A DNA stretch of 50,845 nucleotides from Bacteroidota bacterium (GTDB lineage Bacteria > Bacteroidota > Bacteroidia > Sphingobacteriales > Sphingobacteriaceae): NCBI GenBank assembly GCA_013289045.1, contig JABDAU010000019.1, positions 1-50,845 of the forward strand, written 5' to 3'. Numbering within the stretch: position 1 is the first letter of the stretch; every line of letters starts with the position of its first letter. The translations under genes and the position numbers were made by a program. The notes beneath the pieces were generated by a model. The model was not told where the DNA came from. It did no database searches and was given only the letters and a program-made list of their open reading frames with translations. Below are positions 8,687 to 16,431 of this stretch, one piece after another.

Positions 8687-8884
8687 CTATTTAAAGTAAG
8701 ACATCGGTATGATCCGCCACATACCATGGGCAAGGTGACCTACTAATAACTCATAAATAAGGTATACAGGCCAGAAAATGTAGGTAAGTATCAATACAAT
8801 AAAATTGTGGTTATAATACCAGCTTACCATTAAAGAGTAAATACCCAATACCAGGTATAATATACTCGAATCGCGTTTATCCAT
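8687..8884 (-). CDS. Small membrane protein, unknown function
   Basis: The 65-residue protein has two hydrophobic stretches (about 8-21, ILYLVLGIYSLMVSWYY, and 27-47, FIVLILTYIFWPVYLIYELLVG) and a short polar tail ending IPMSYFK, so two membrane spans are likely. I recognise no named family. Support for a real gene is an ATG start, a sensible membrane composition, a fit between two other genes, and a convergent terminator directly after it. The role is unknown. Confidence 0.65.
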   Translation of the reverse strand: MDKRDSSILYLVLGIYSLMVSWYYNHNFIVLILTYIFWPVYLIYELLVGHLAHGMWRIIPMSYFK

Positions 8885-9058
8885 TGTTTACTGATTGTCT
8901 TGATAAATATAGTTCAAAACCGACAATTTCTACATAAGTTTTAAATTCAGGGACATTTAACTTATAGACAAATGACCTTAAACTTAAAAAATTGTTAATT
9001 ATATATAATTTGTTAATAAGTTTTAGTTCGGATTATATACAACTTAGCTGTAATAAGC

Positions 9059-9066
9059 TATGTTTG
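9059..9066 (+). promoter_or_regulatory. Candidate -7 box for the 71-residue protein
   Basis: TATGTTTG matches TAnnTTTG exactly, 58 nt before the ATG at 9124. The -33 region lacks a clear TTG. The AT-rich 8885-9058 stretch contains nothing else I can name. Confidence 0.45.
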
Positions 9067-9079
9067 CTTAAACAATTAT

Positions 9080-9096
9080 CCCCTAACAGGGGTTTT
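9080..9096 (+). promoter_or_regulatory. Leader hairpin with T-run
   Basis: CCCCT-AAC-AGGGG followed by TTTT, flanked by AATTA/TAATT that can extend the stem. It lies in the predicted 5' leader of the gene at 9124 and resembles a small attenuator or an RNA-stabilising hairpin. Its role is inferred only. Confidence 0.4.
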
Positions 9097-9123
9097 AATT
9101 AACTAAAACAATATAAACTTATT

Positions 9124-9339
9124 ATGGCAACACCAACAAGCGGCGGTATAACCGCCTATTCTGTGAAGACAAAAACCAAAAATGTGCCAATGCTCGATCC
9201 AACCATCGACATTAAATCAGGAAGGTACATCGCTACAGGTAAAGACGCAGCAGGCAACAAAATGTCGGCGATCATGAGCAAAGCTACTGCTGAAGGTCAC
9301 ATCGCAAGCGGCGCAGCTAAAAAAGGCTCTGGCTGGTAA
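9124..9339 (+). CDS. Small conserved-looking hypothetical protein (71 aa)
   Basis: The soluble protein is rich in Ala, Gly, Lys, Ser and Thr, and has no signal peptide or cysteine. The sequence MATPTSGGITAYSVKTKTKN, then SGRYIATGKDAAGNKMSAIMSKATAEGH, suggests a compact basic protein; I cannot name the family. It is convincing as a gene because it has an exact -7 box, a leader hairpin, an ATG and a strong terminator 17 nt after the stop. The tidy single-gene unit suggests high expression. Function unknown. Confidence 0.75.
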   Translation: MATPTSGGITAYSVKTKTKNVPMLDPTIDIKSGRYIATGKDAAGNKMSAIMSKATAEGHIASGAAKKGSGW

Positions 9340-9355
9340 AAATATTCACATCTAT

Positions 9356-9397
9356 AAAAAAATAGCGATGGCGTTTCAAACCCATCGCTATTTTTTT
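9356..9397 (+). terminator. Strong intrinsic terminator
   Basis: A perfect 16-bp stem (A-tract + TAGCGATGG / CCATCGCTA + T-tract) with a 10-nt loop CGTTTCAAAC. The A/T tracts on both sides make it work in either direction. It ends the 71-residue gene. Confidence 0.9.
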
Positions 9398-9416
9398 ATA
9401 GCAACTCAGAAAAAAT

Positions 9417-9525
9417 CAGGCATTCCCCGGTTCAGAAAACCTCCCTCCCCGGGATGCCTGCAACAACAAAAACCCAACTAACCTTTATCAAGTATAAGTA
9501 TCACGGTAAGCAGCTTATAAAGGTT
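9417..9525. other. Two hairpins in a 380-nt gene-free stretch (9340-9719)
   Basis: Hairpin 1 (9417-9460) pairs CAGGCAT with ATGCCTG, then CCC with GGG and GG with CC, with one bulge and one mismatch. Hairpin 2 (9480-9525) pairs AACCTTTAT with ATAAAGGTT around a 28-nt loop. The rest of the gap (9526-9719) holds a degenerate GATTTCTTTGATTTTGATG-like repeat and the upstream region of the 912-residue gene. No ORF. A small RNA or a decayed repeat are both possible. Confidence 0.4.
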
Positions 9526-9719
9526 GCCAGACCATTAACTTTTGACCGTTGATTTCTTTGATTTTGATGATTTCGCTGATTACGTATTTTATGATGTTAT
9601 TAAATGTGACTTAGGCCTATTGTAAAAAATATGTTAAAGCATGTTAAATTAGCATATGCCGCAGTTATAATGGATATATTTATCGGCATAATCCGCGGTT
9701 TTTATTTTAATTCGCATTA

Positions 9720-12458
9720 ATGATCCTGAAACGAATACTATTATCTACGTGCTTAATTTTTACGCTTGTTACTGCAGCTTTTGCACAGTCAGACAGCGTT
9801 GCACTAACAACCGTTATCTCAAAAGTCTCCAAATACGCTACCAGCTATCCTGTCGAGAAAGTATATCTGCATTTTGATAAGCCCTACTATGCTGTTGGCG
9901 ATACCATATGGTTCAAGGCATATGTAACCGTGCAGGAGCACATGCTTTCAGGTATCAGTAAGATCGTATATGTCGACCTGATCACTAACCGCGATTCTGT
10001 TGTAAAATCATTACGACTACCTGTTATAAATGGAGTGGCCGCAGGTAGCATCGTTTTGCCGCAGTTATCTTTCCAGGAGGGCAATTACCATGTACGCGCT
10101 TATACCAACTGGATGCGCAATTTTGACGACGCCTACTATTTCACTAAAAATATAGTGATCGGTAATACAGTTGATGAAAAGAATCCCGTAAACACACATG
10201 TGGCCTTTAATAATACAGAGTCACCGGGCGGCGCAGAAAATATCACCGCAAAAATTATTTATAAAGACCAGGACGGCATAGCGTACATCAACCGCAAGGT
10301 ATCCTGGAAAGTTGTTGGGGATGACGAAAGCACTATAGACAAAGGTAAAGGTGAAACGGATGGTGATGGCGTACTGTCGGTAACTTTTTCAAGTAATAAG
10401 CCTGGTGTTTTTGCTACGGCAGACCTTATAACCGACCTTGAGGTAAATTACAAAAAAACCGTTACCAATAGCTTTTCCCTAAGTACAGCATCCGTACCTA
10501 AAGATGTTCAGTTTTTCCCAGAAGGCGGTAACCTCGTGAGCGGGATACGTACAAAGGTGGCGTTTAAGGCCATTAACTCCAGCGGTTTGGGCGTTGATGT
10601 AAAGGGAACTATAGTCGATAACAATAACAACCCTGTTATTACTTTTACGTCACAACATTTGGGTATGGGTTATTTTATACTTACCCCCGAGGCTGGTAAA
10701 AGCTATAAAGCTACTATCGATTTTCCCGATGGTTCCCATAGCAGCTATGATCTGCCCCGCACAATGGATGATGGCATAGATCTGGCCGTTTACAATAACA
10801 ACCCCGACAGCCTTTTTATAAAAATATCCTCAAACAGCGATTTCCTGCAGAAATTCAACAATATCCGTTTTTACATTATCGCCCAAAGTGGCGGCACTAT
10901 TTATTATGCTGCGCAAACCAGGTTGCAATCGCTTACTTACGGAGCATCGATACCCAAAAATAAATTTCCTACGGGTATTTTGCAGGTTACAATTCTTTCA
11001 TCTGAAGGCGACCCACTGAGCGAACGCATTTGTTTTATCCAGCATAACGACCTGATGAACGTAGCTGTAAATACCGACAGACCCACATACCTGCAACGCC
11101 AAAGGGTGCATATGACCATCGCCGCCAAAAATAAAGATGTACCTGCGCTTGGATCGTTCTCCGTGGCCGTAACCGATGAATCAAAAGTTCCATATGATGA
11201 GAATTCGGAAACTACAATCCTGTCCAACCTGCTGCTTTCATCGGATCTGAAGGGCTATATAGAAAAGCCGAACTATTACTTTAACCATGTGGATAGTACC
11301 CGGCGTGCAAACCTGGATATGCTGATGCTTACACAGGGTTACCGCCGTTTTTCATACAGCGATGTAGTGTATGATAAAAACCCCCAGATATTTTACGTGC
11401 CTGAGCAAGGTATCAGCCTATCAGGTATGCTGCGTACAACAACAGGTTTACCTGTAGCACGTGGCAACATCCATTTAACAATTCCTGATAAAATATTTTA
11501 TAAAGATGCTACTACTGATGCATCCGGTTATTTTGTATTCACAAACCTTGTTTTCCAGGATTCATCTAAAGTAATATTAAGTGCTAAAAATAATGTTGGC
11601 GCCAACGGTCTTGTAATTACACCTAATGGCGAAACATATCCGCTGGTGACGAAAAATATTAATGCGCCTGATAATGTGACCAATATCGATAGCGTATTGA
11701 CCACCTATCTCAGGAATATTAAAATGCAATACGGCAACCACATTCTTAAGGAGGTTGTGATCAAAGCCAAACCTGTGGAAAAACGCCCAAGCCATATGGA
11801 TCACGCATCATTGACAGGATTAAGCCCTGAGCCGGATCATATTATAAATGGCCCGCAACTGTTGGGGTGTAACGACCTGCTTACCTGCCTTAAAGGAGGA
11901 GCAATGGGATTAACGTATGAAAATGATCAGTTCTATATTACAAGGGATTACGCACAAGGCAATAAAAACACCCCTGTACAGGTGTATATGGACGGCACGC
12001 CGGTTGAAACCTCGTACCTGATGAACATTCAGCCAAACGCGGTTGAATCGGTAGAAATATTCCTGAACAACGGTATTACCAATATCGGGGCGATGAACAA
12101 TACAAAAGGCGTGCTCGAGGTAAACTCTAAAGTGATGCCAAAGGGCGAAAAGATCAGTCTTTCACAATTAAAACAATTGCTCGGTTCACCTAACGTGGTT
12201 ACGCTTACCCCAATGGGTTATCCAAAAGGCAAAGAGTTCTATGTCCCTAAATATGCCGTAGCAAAACCAAGTATCGAAAGCCCGGATTTACGCACAACCA
12301 TCTATTGGAACCCTGTCATCATAACTGATAAAGCGACCGGTAAAGCTTCATTTGATTTTTCGAATGCAGATGGCAGGGGCAATTATCGCGTGGTGATTGA
12401 AGGTATCGACATCGACGGCAATTTGGCACATTATGTTTATCATTATAGGGTTGAATAA
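9720..12458 (+). CDS. Large secreted MG2-like protein with TonB plug-like domain
   Basis: The 912-residue protein begins with a signal peptide (1-23, ending AFAQ). Residues about 40-150 resemble a macroglobulin MG2 domain (VEKVYLHFDKPYYAVGDTIWFKAYV), followed by beta-sandwich stretches. A carboxypeptidase-regulatory-like segment lies near 560-640. A plug-like domain near 735-830 contains TPVQVYMDGTPVETSYLMN and AVESVEIFLNNG. The C-terminus is another beta domain (TIYWNPVIITDKATGKASFDF). The plug is not followed by a TonB-receptor barrel. The family is frequent in Bacteroidota and presumably envelope-associated; function unproven. Confidence 0.75.
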   Translation: MILKRILLSTCLIFTLVTAAFAQSDSVALTTVISKVSKYATSYPVEKVYLHFDKPYYAVGDTIWFKAYVTVQEHMLSGISKIVYVDLITNRDSVVKSLRLPVINGVAAGSIVLPQLSFQEGNYHVRAYTNWMRNFDDAYYFTKNIVIGNTVDEKNPVNTHVAFNNTESPGGAENITAKIIYKDQDGIAYINRKVSWKVVGDDESTIDKGKGETDGDGVLSVTFSSNKPGVFATADLITDLEVNYKKTVTNSFSLSTASVPKDVQFFPEGGNLVSGIRTKVAFKAINSSGLGVDVKGTIVDNNNNPVITFTSQHLGMGYFILTPEAGKSYKATIDFPDGSHSSYDLPRTMDDGIDLAVYNNNPDSLFIKISSNSDFLQKFNNIRFYIIAQSGGTIYYAAQTRLQSLTYGASIPKNKFPTGILQVTILSSEGDPLSERICFIQHNDLMNVAVNTDRPTYLQRQRVHMTIAAKNKDVPALGSFSVAVTDESKVPYDENSETTILSNLLLSSDLKGYIEKPNYYFNHVDSTRRANLDMLMLTQGYRRFSYSDVVYDKNPQIFYVPEQGISLSGMLRTTTGLPVARGNIHLTIPDKIFYKDATTDASGYFVFTNLVFQDSSKVILSAKNNVGANGLVITPNGETYPLVTKNINAPDNVTNIDSVLTTYLRNIKMQYGNHILKEVVIKAKPVEKRPSHMDHASLTGLSPEPDHIINGPQLLGCNDLLTCLKGGAMGLTYENDQFYITRDYAQGNKNTPVQVYMDGTPVETSYLMNIQPNAVESVEIFLNNGITNIGAMNNTKGVLEVNSKVMPKGEKISLSQLKQLLGSPNVVTLTPMGYPKGKEFYVPKYAVAKPSIESPDLRTTIYWNPVIITDKATGKASFDFSNADGRGNYRVVIEGIDIDGNLAHYVYHYRVE

Positions 12459-12495
12459 AATTTTTTAATTTTATTCAGATAAAACCTTAAAGATC

Positions 12496-12900
12496 ATGAA
12501 CTTCTCAACCATTAACTGGCTGGCCGTAGTGGCTGCAGCCTTATCATCATTTGTCATCGGGGGCATCTGGTACTCCCCGCTCCTTTTCTGTAATGTGTGG
12601 ATGCGCGTTGCCGGCCTCACCCAGGAACATTTAAAAACAGGCAACAAAGCAAAGATATTCGGTATGACCGCAGTGTTTTCGCTCATCATGGCGATGAACC
12701 TGGCTATGTTCCTGAGCGGCAATAAAACCACAATAGCCTGGGGCGCCACAGCAGGTTTCCTTGCCGGGATTTGGACATTCTGTTCAATTGCCACATTAGG
12801 GCTTTTCGAACTACGTAACTGGACCTATATATTTATCAACGGCTTGTACAGCACCATAGCATTGACAGTAATGGGGCTGATACTTGGTGCGTGGAGATAA
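12496..12900 (+). CDS. DUF1761 family membrane protein
   Basis: The 134-residue protein has four predicted membrane spans: about 7-27 (WLAVVAAALSSFVIGGIWYS), 54-74, 80-100 and 110-130. The opening INWLAVVAAALSSFVIGGIWYSP is the DUF1761 signature. The family has no assigned function. It begins 37 nt after the 912-residue gene on the same strand and may be co-transcribed. A hairpin (12909-12934) and a repeat follow. Confidence 0.85.
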   Translation: MNFSTINWLAVVAAALSSFVIGGIWYSPLLFCNVWMRVAGLTQEHLKTGNKAKIFGMTAVFSLIMAMNLAMFLSGNKTTIAWGATAGFLAGIWTFCSIATLGLFELRNWTYIFINGLYSTIALTVMGLILGAWR

Positions 12901-12908
12901 AATAAAAA

Positions 12909-12934
12909 CGCCTTTGTATATGATTACAAAGGCG
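12909..12934 (+). terminator. Hairpin after the DUF1761 gene
   Basis: A 10-bp stem CGCCTTTGTA / TACAAAGGCG with a 6-nt loop lies 8 nt beyond the stop. No T-run follows it directly, so it may stabilise the 3' end or act with the next palindrome. Confidence 0.5.
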
Positions 12935-12942
12935 CCTGATAG

Positions 12943-12975
12943 AAACTTACGAAGTTTTTAGAACTTCGTAAGTTT
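12943..12975. repeat. AACTTACGAAGTT stem-loop repeat, copy 2
   Basis: The 13-bp arms (12944-12956 / 12962-12974) are identical to copy 1 at 2183, with loop TTTAG. The stem extends by one A-T pair. It lies between convergent genes (DUF1761 + and DUF1080 -). Confidence 0.8.
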
Positions 12976-13007
12976 GGCTTCAAATGTGCTATGATCGCTT
13001 TATTAGA

Positions 13008-13778
13008 CTACGGTAATTCCCTAACCCAAATATTCCTATAGCTTAATGGTTCACTTTTATCGCCATGTGCCTGTAATTTTATTGGTGAAGGCCCATGCGC
13101 CACATATTTAGGCTGACCAATGTATAAGGTCGGGCCCTTTAATTCTACATTATTTTCAACCAATACGCCGTTGAAGATCACGGTTACACGCGCAGGTGTT
13201 TTCAGTGTGCCGTCAGTATTAAAGGTTGGCGCTGTCCATACCACGTCGTAAACGTTCCATTCACCCGGCGGGCGTGTTGGGTTGGCCAGCGGGATAAACT
13301 GCTTGTAGATACTGCCTGCCATGCCATTTACATAAGTTTTGTTTTTGTAGGAGTCCAAAACCTGCAGCTCATAACCGGCATCACCTTTACCTATCGATGC
13401 CAGGAACACGCCGCTGTTGCCCCTTGCCTGCCCGCTGCCGGTAATGCTGGCCGGCACCTTCCATTCAACATGCAGCTGATAATTGGTAAATGATTTCTTG
13501 GTTTCGATATTGCCCGAACCTGCCTTGTTTACTGTCCAAATGCCATCTTTTATTATCCAATCTGCCGGTTGAGTCCTGTCCTTATTCGTAACCCATTGAT
13601 CCTGGTTAGTGCCGTCAAACAGAACGATTGCGTCTGATGGCGGTGGTGCCGGGCATATTGCGCCGGGGGTTACTACCGGTGGTTCGGGTGTCCAAACTTC
13701 GGTATCTTCCGGCTTTTGCGCTTTTGCTATAAAAACGCCCGCAGCCAGTATTGCGGTTAATATGATCTTATTTCTCAT
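13008..13778 (-). CDS. DUF1080 (3-keto-disaccharide hydrolase fold) secreted protein
   Basis: The 256-residue protein has a Sec signal peptide (about 1-20, ending AKAQ). The concanavalin-like DUF1080 core is clear: IVLFDGTNQDQW, GNSGVFLASIG, GYELQVLDSYKNKTY, AGSIYKQFIPLANPTRPPGEWNVYDV. DUF1080 proteins cleave or process 3-keto-glycosides in characterised cases, after a dehydrogenase has oxidised the sugar at C3. It is the last gene of the tight run 16203-13008, 18 nt after an isomerase/epimerase gene. Likely periplasmic; the exact substrate is inferred only. Confidence 0.88.
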   Translation of the reverse strand: MRNKIILTAILAAGVFIAKAQKPEDTEVWTPEPPVVTPGAICPAPPPSDAIVLFDGTNQDQWVTNKDRTQPADWIIKDGIWTVNKAGSGNIETKKSFTNYQLHVEWKVPASITGSGQARGNSGVFLASIGKGDAGYELQVLDSYKNKTYVNGMAGSIYKQFIPLANPTRPPGEWNVYDVVWTAPTFNTDGTLKTPARVTVIFNGVLVENNVELKGPTLYIGQPKYVAHGPSPIKLQAHGDKSEPLSYRNIWVRELP

Positions 13779-13796
13779 GTTATTCTTTTAGTAGTA

Positions 13797-14690
13797 TTAC
13801 GAAGTATAAGTTACGTGCAGCACATCCTTCACATACGCACAGCTTTGTGTAATGCTCACATATGGATCTATGTTGGTATAATTTTCCTGTTCAACAATGA
13901 AATGTTTTACACCGCCCAATTTGGCATATTCCATTATGCGTTTAAAGTCTATGCTACCGGTTCCGATTTCCGTATTTAAATTAGGATTTTTCTTGTCCAT
14001 ATCCTTTATATGGAAAGCAAAGAACCTGCCCGGATGTGCTTTAATAAGCGCCACAGGGTCTTGCCCGGTACGTACTACCCAATACAGGTCCATTTCCATC
14101 TGAACCGATTCAGGGTCGGTCTCATTGAGGATGGTGTCGTAGAACGTGGTGCCATCTACCTGTTTCCATTCAAAATTATGGTTATGATAGCCAAACTTCA
14201 GTCCTTCTTTTTTGCAAATTGCAGCTGCGGTGCTCAGTTTACTGGCGATATTCTTAAAGTCAGCAACTGTTTTTATAAAGTTACCATCCAGGTGCGGAAC
14301 GATGATATATTCCATACCGGTAATATGCGCAGCTTCGATGTATTCGTATAGCTCGTCTGTGTTGCCGGTGGCAAAGAAATGATCGAACTCAAAGTGTGCG
14401 CTTGGCGTGCTCAAACCGTTCGTTTTAAGCAATTCGCTGAAGGCTTTGGCATCCATGCCCCAAAAGCCATTCTTTTTGCTATAGCCATATGGTTCAACCT
14501 CTTTGTAACCCGCTTTTGCAACTCTGGTTATCACATCGCTAACGCCGTGCGGCAACTGGTCGCGCATGCTCCACAATTGCAGGCCTACTCCGTGGTGACC
14601 TATGGGCCTGGCTTTTAAAATACCGGGCATAACCATTACACCTGCCGAAAGTAACCCGGCCTGGGCAATGAATTTTCTTCTGTTCGTCAT
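13797..14690 (-). CDS. Tat-exported sugar phosphate isomerase/epimerase family protein
   Basis: The 297-residue TIM-barrel protein has a twin-arginine signal (MTNRRKFIAQAGLLSAG, R4-R5). Barrel motifs include GVGLQLWSMRDQLPHGVSDVI, GYKEVEPYGY, FGYHNHNFEWKQVDG (metal-ligand histidines) and HIKDMDKKNPNLNTEIGTGSIDF. The family covers xylose-isomerase-like enzymes acting on sugars, inositols and keto-sugars. Export implies a free-sugar substrate in the periplasm. It lies 22 nt after the cytochrome gene and 18 nt before DUF1080, so the three are very likely one transcript. Confidence 0.88.
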   Translation of the reverse strand: MTNRRKFIAQAGLLSAGVMVMPGILKARPIGHHGVGLQLWSMRDQLPHGVSDVITRVAKAGYKEVEPYGYSKKNGFWGMDAKAFSELLKTNGLSTPSAHFEFDHFFATGNTDELYEYIEAAHITGMEYIIVPHLDGNFIKTVADFKNIASKLSTAAAICKKEGLKFGYHNHNFEWKQVDGTTFYDTILNETDPESVQMEMDLYWVVRTGQDPVALIKAHPGRFFAFHIKDMDKKNPNLNTEIGTGSIDFKRIMEYAKLGGVKHFIVEQENYTNIDPYVSITQSCAYVKDVLHVTYTS

Positions 14691-14712
14691 TGGTTTATGT
14701 TTGGTTTGATAT

Positions 14713-15114
14713 TTACTTTTTAAGCTGCAGAATGTAAGTCACCATATGCTTTGCATCTGTTGTGGATAAACTTGGATGCGGCGTCATCGCTACCGAACCC
14801 CAATTGCCGGAGCCGCCTTTGATCACTTTATTGGCCAGTGTATCTACAATTGAAGCGCCGGCTGATTTGTATTTGTCAGCTACATCGTTGTAGGCAGGGC
14901 CTACAATTTTCTGGTCGACCTTATGACAGGTTAAACAATCGTTTTTAGCGATCAAAGCTTCACCTACGGTATCTTTAACTGTTGTTACAGTTTCGGAAGA
15001 AGTACTTGTCGTTGTGGTTGTTGTAGTGGTGGAATCGGTACCGCCGCCTGATTTTTTACCGCCGCAGGCCGAGAATAATAGAACTACTGCAAAAAGAATA
15101 AGGGGTTTTTTCAT
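14713..15114 (-). CDS. Monohaem c-type cytochrome lipoprotein
   Basis: The 133-residue protein has a lipoprotein signal (MKKPLILFAVVLLFSAC, lipid Cys at 17), a Ser/Thr-rich linker (about 26-45), then a class I cytochrome c domain with C59-LT-C62-H63 and a probable axial Met in VAMTPHPSLS. It carries electrons in the periplasm. Its place between two isomerase/epimerase genes suggests it accepts electrons from a sugar dehydrogenase. It starts 33 nt after the upstream gene. Confidence 0.9.
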   Translation of the reverse strand: MKKPLILFAVVLLFSACGGKKSGGGTDSTTTTTTTTSTSSETVTTVKDTVGEALIAKNDCLTCHKVDQKIVGPAYNDVADKYKSAGASIVDTLANKVIKGGSGNWGSVAMTPHPSLSTTDAKHMVTYILQLKK

Positions 15115-15147
15115 GTTAGTGTTTGAGTTTTTATGCTGATATAATAT

Positions 15148-16203
15148 TTATTTAATGCCCAATAACGCTTTGTTAAAAGCCTCGTCGCTGCCTGCTGACG
15201 CAAAATCATCAAAAGCTTTGTCCGTAACCCGGATAATGTGGTTTTTGATGAATTCAGCGCCTTCGCGGGCGCCGTCTTCGGGATGTTTCAATGCACATTC
15301 CCACTCGAGTACAGCCCAGCCTTTGTAATCATAAGCCGTTAACTTGCTAAATATAGCTTTAAAATTTACTTGCCCGTCACCTAAAGAGCGGAAACGCCCT
15401 GCGCGGTCAACCCAGCTTTGGTAGCCGCCATAAACGCCCTGCTTGCCCGTAGGGTTGAATTCCGCATCCTTAACATGGAACATCCTTATACGCTCATGAT
15501 AATTATCAATATATTCCAAATAATTAAGGCATTGCAACACAAAGTGCGACGGATCATATAACAAACAAGCTCTCGGATGGTTGTTCACCTTTTCCAAAAA
15601 CATCTCATAAGTAATGCCGTCATGCAAATCTTCGCCGGGATGGATCTCATAGCAAAGGTCTACGCCGCATTCATCAAATACATCCAGTATCGGTTTCCAG
15701 CGTTTGGCAAGTTCGGTAAACGCGGTATCAACCAACCCCGCAGGGCGTTGCGGCCATGGGTACATCATTTGCCATACCAGTGCACCGCTGAAAGTAGCGT
15801 GGGCATTCAAACCTAAATTTTGCGAAGCCCTGGCTGCATATTTTACCTGCTGTACGGCCCACTCCTGCCTTGCTGAAGGATTATTATGATACTGTGCCGG
15901 AGCGAAACCATCAAACAGCTGGTCATACGCCGGGTTTACGGCTACCAGTTGCCCTTGCAGGTGCGTGGATAGTTCGGTGATCTCTAAACCGCATTCATTT
16001 ACCAAACCTTTTATTTCATCTGCATAAGTTTTGCTTTCGGCAGCTTTTTGCAGGTCGAAATAGTTTGGATCCCATGTTGGGATCTGCACACCTTTATAGC
16101 CAAGGCTTTTGGCCCATTTGCAAATGGATTCAAGGCTGTTAAATGGCGCTTCGGCACCCATAAACTGCGCCAGGAATATTGCGGGGCCTTTAATGGTTGT
16201 CAT
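15148..16203 (-). CDS. Cytoplasmic sugar phosphate isomerase/epimerase
   Basis: The 351-residue TIM-barrel protein starts MTTIKGPAIFLAQFMGAEAPF and has no signal sequence, unlike its two paralogues here. Metal-binding features include CYEIHPGEDLHDG, CLLYDPSHFVLQ, RMFHVKDAEFNPTG and AVLEWECALKHPEDG. Proteins of this subgroup often pair with Gfo/Idh/MocA dehydrogenases to process keto-sugars or inositols, and such a gene (16432-17583) lies directly upstream. The two are separated by 228 nt holding a GC-rich repeat. Confidence 0.88.
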   Translation of the reverse strand: MTTIKGPAIFLAQFMGAEAPFNSLESICKWAKSLGYKGVQIPTWDPNYFDLQKAAESKTYADEIKGLVNECGLEITELSTHLQGQLVAVNPAYDQLFDGFAPAQYHNNPSARQEWAVQQVKYAARASQNLGLNAHATFSGALVWQMMYPWPQRPAGLVDTAFTELAKRWKPILDVFDECGVDLCYEIHPGEDLHDGITYEMFLEKVNNHPRACLLYDPSHFVLQCLNYLEYIDNYHERIRMFHVKDAEFNPTGKQGVYGGYQSWVDRAGRFRSLGDGQVNFKAIFSKLTAYDYKGWAVLEWECALKHPEDGAREGAEFIKNHIIRVTDKAFDDFASAGSDEAFNKALLGIK

Positions 16204-16239
16204 AGTTGATGTATGATTTTTAATTAAACAGTATCATTT

Positions 16240-16345
16240 GGGCGTTGCCGCAGCCTGCGCTGAGGCCCCCGAAGCGGCCCGGGCTTTCCGCTCATACGCC
16301 TTCAGGCCTTAAGCACGGGCCGGTATCCGCTGCAATCCCTAACGC
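16240..16345. repeat. GC-rich interspersed repeat (GGGCGTT ... AACGC)
   Basis: A 106-nt GC-rich island in AT-rich intergenic DNA begins GGGCGTTGCCGCAGCC and ends CGCTGCAATCCCTAACGC. It contains GGGCTTTCCGCT and GGTATCCGCTGCAATCCC, which I recognise from a large family of Bacteroidota intergenic repeats. It has no ORF and splits the sugar cluster into two transcription blocks. Confidence 0.65.
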
Positions 16346-16431
16346 ATTTGTCTGAACCATGATTCGCTTGATTTTAGGATTAAAGGATTTTGTTATGCAT
16401 CAATCAAACAACATCTTCCTTCAATCGTATA

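Noticed and set aside
12471..12794. 107-residue antisense reading frame over the DUF1761 gene
   Set aside because: The plus-strand frame has a clear family and four membrane spans; the antisense frame lacks recognisable features and is a codon-composition shadow.
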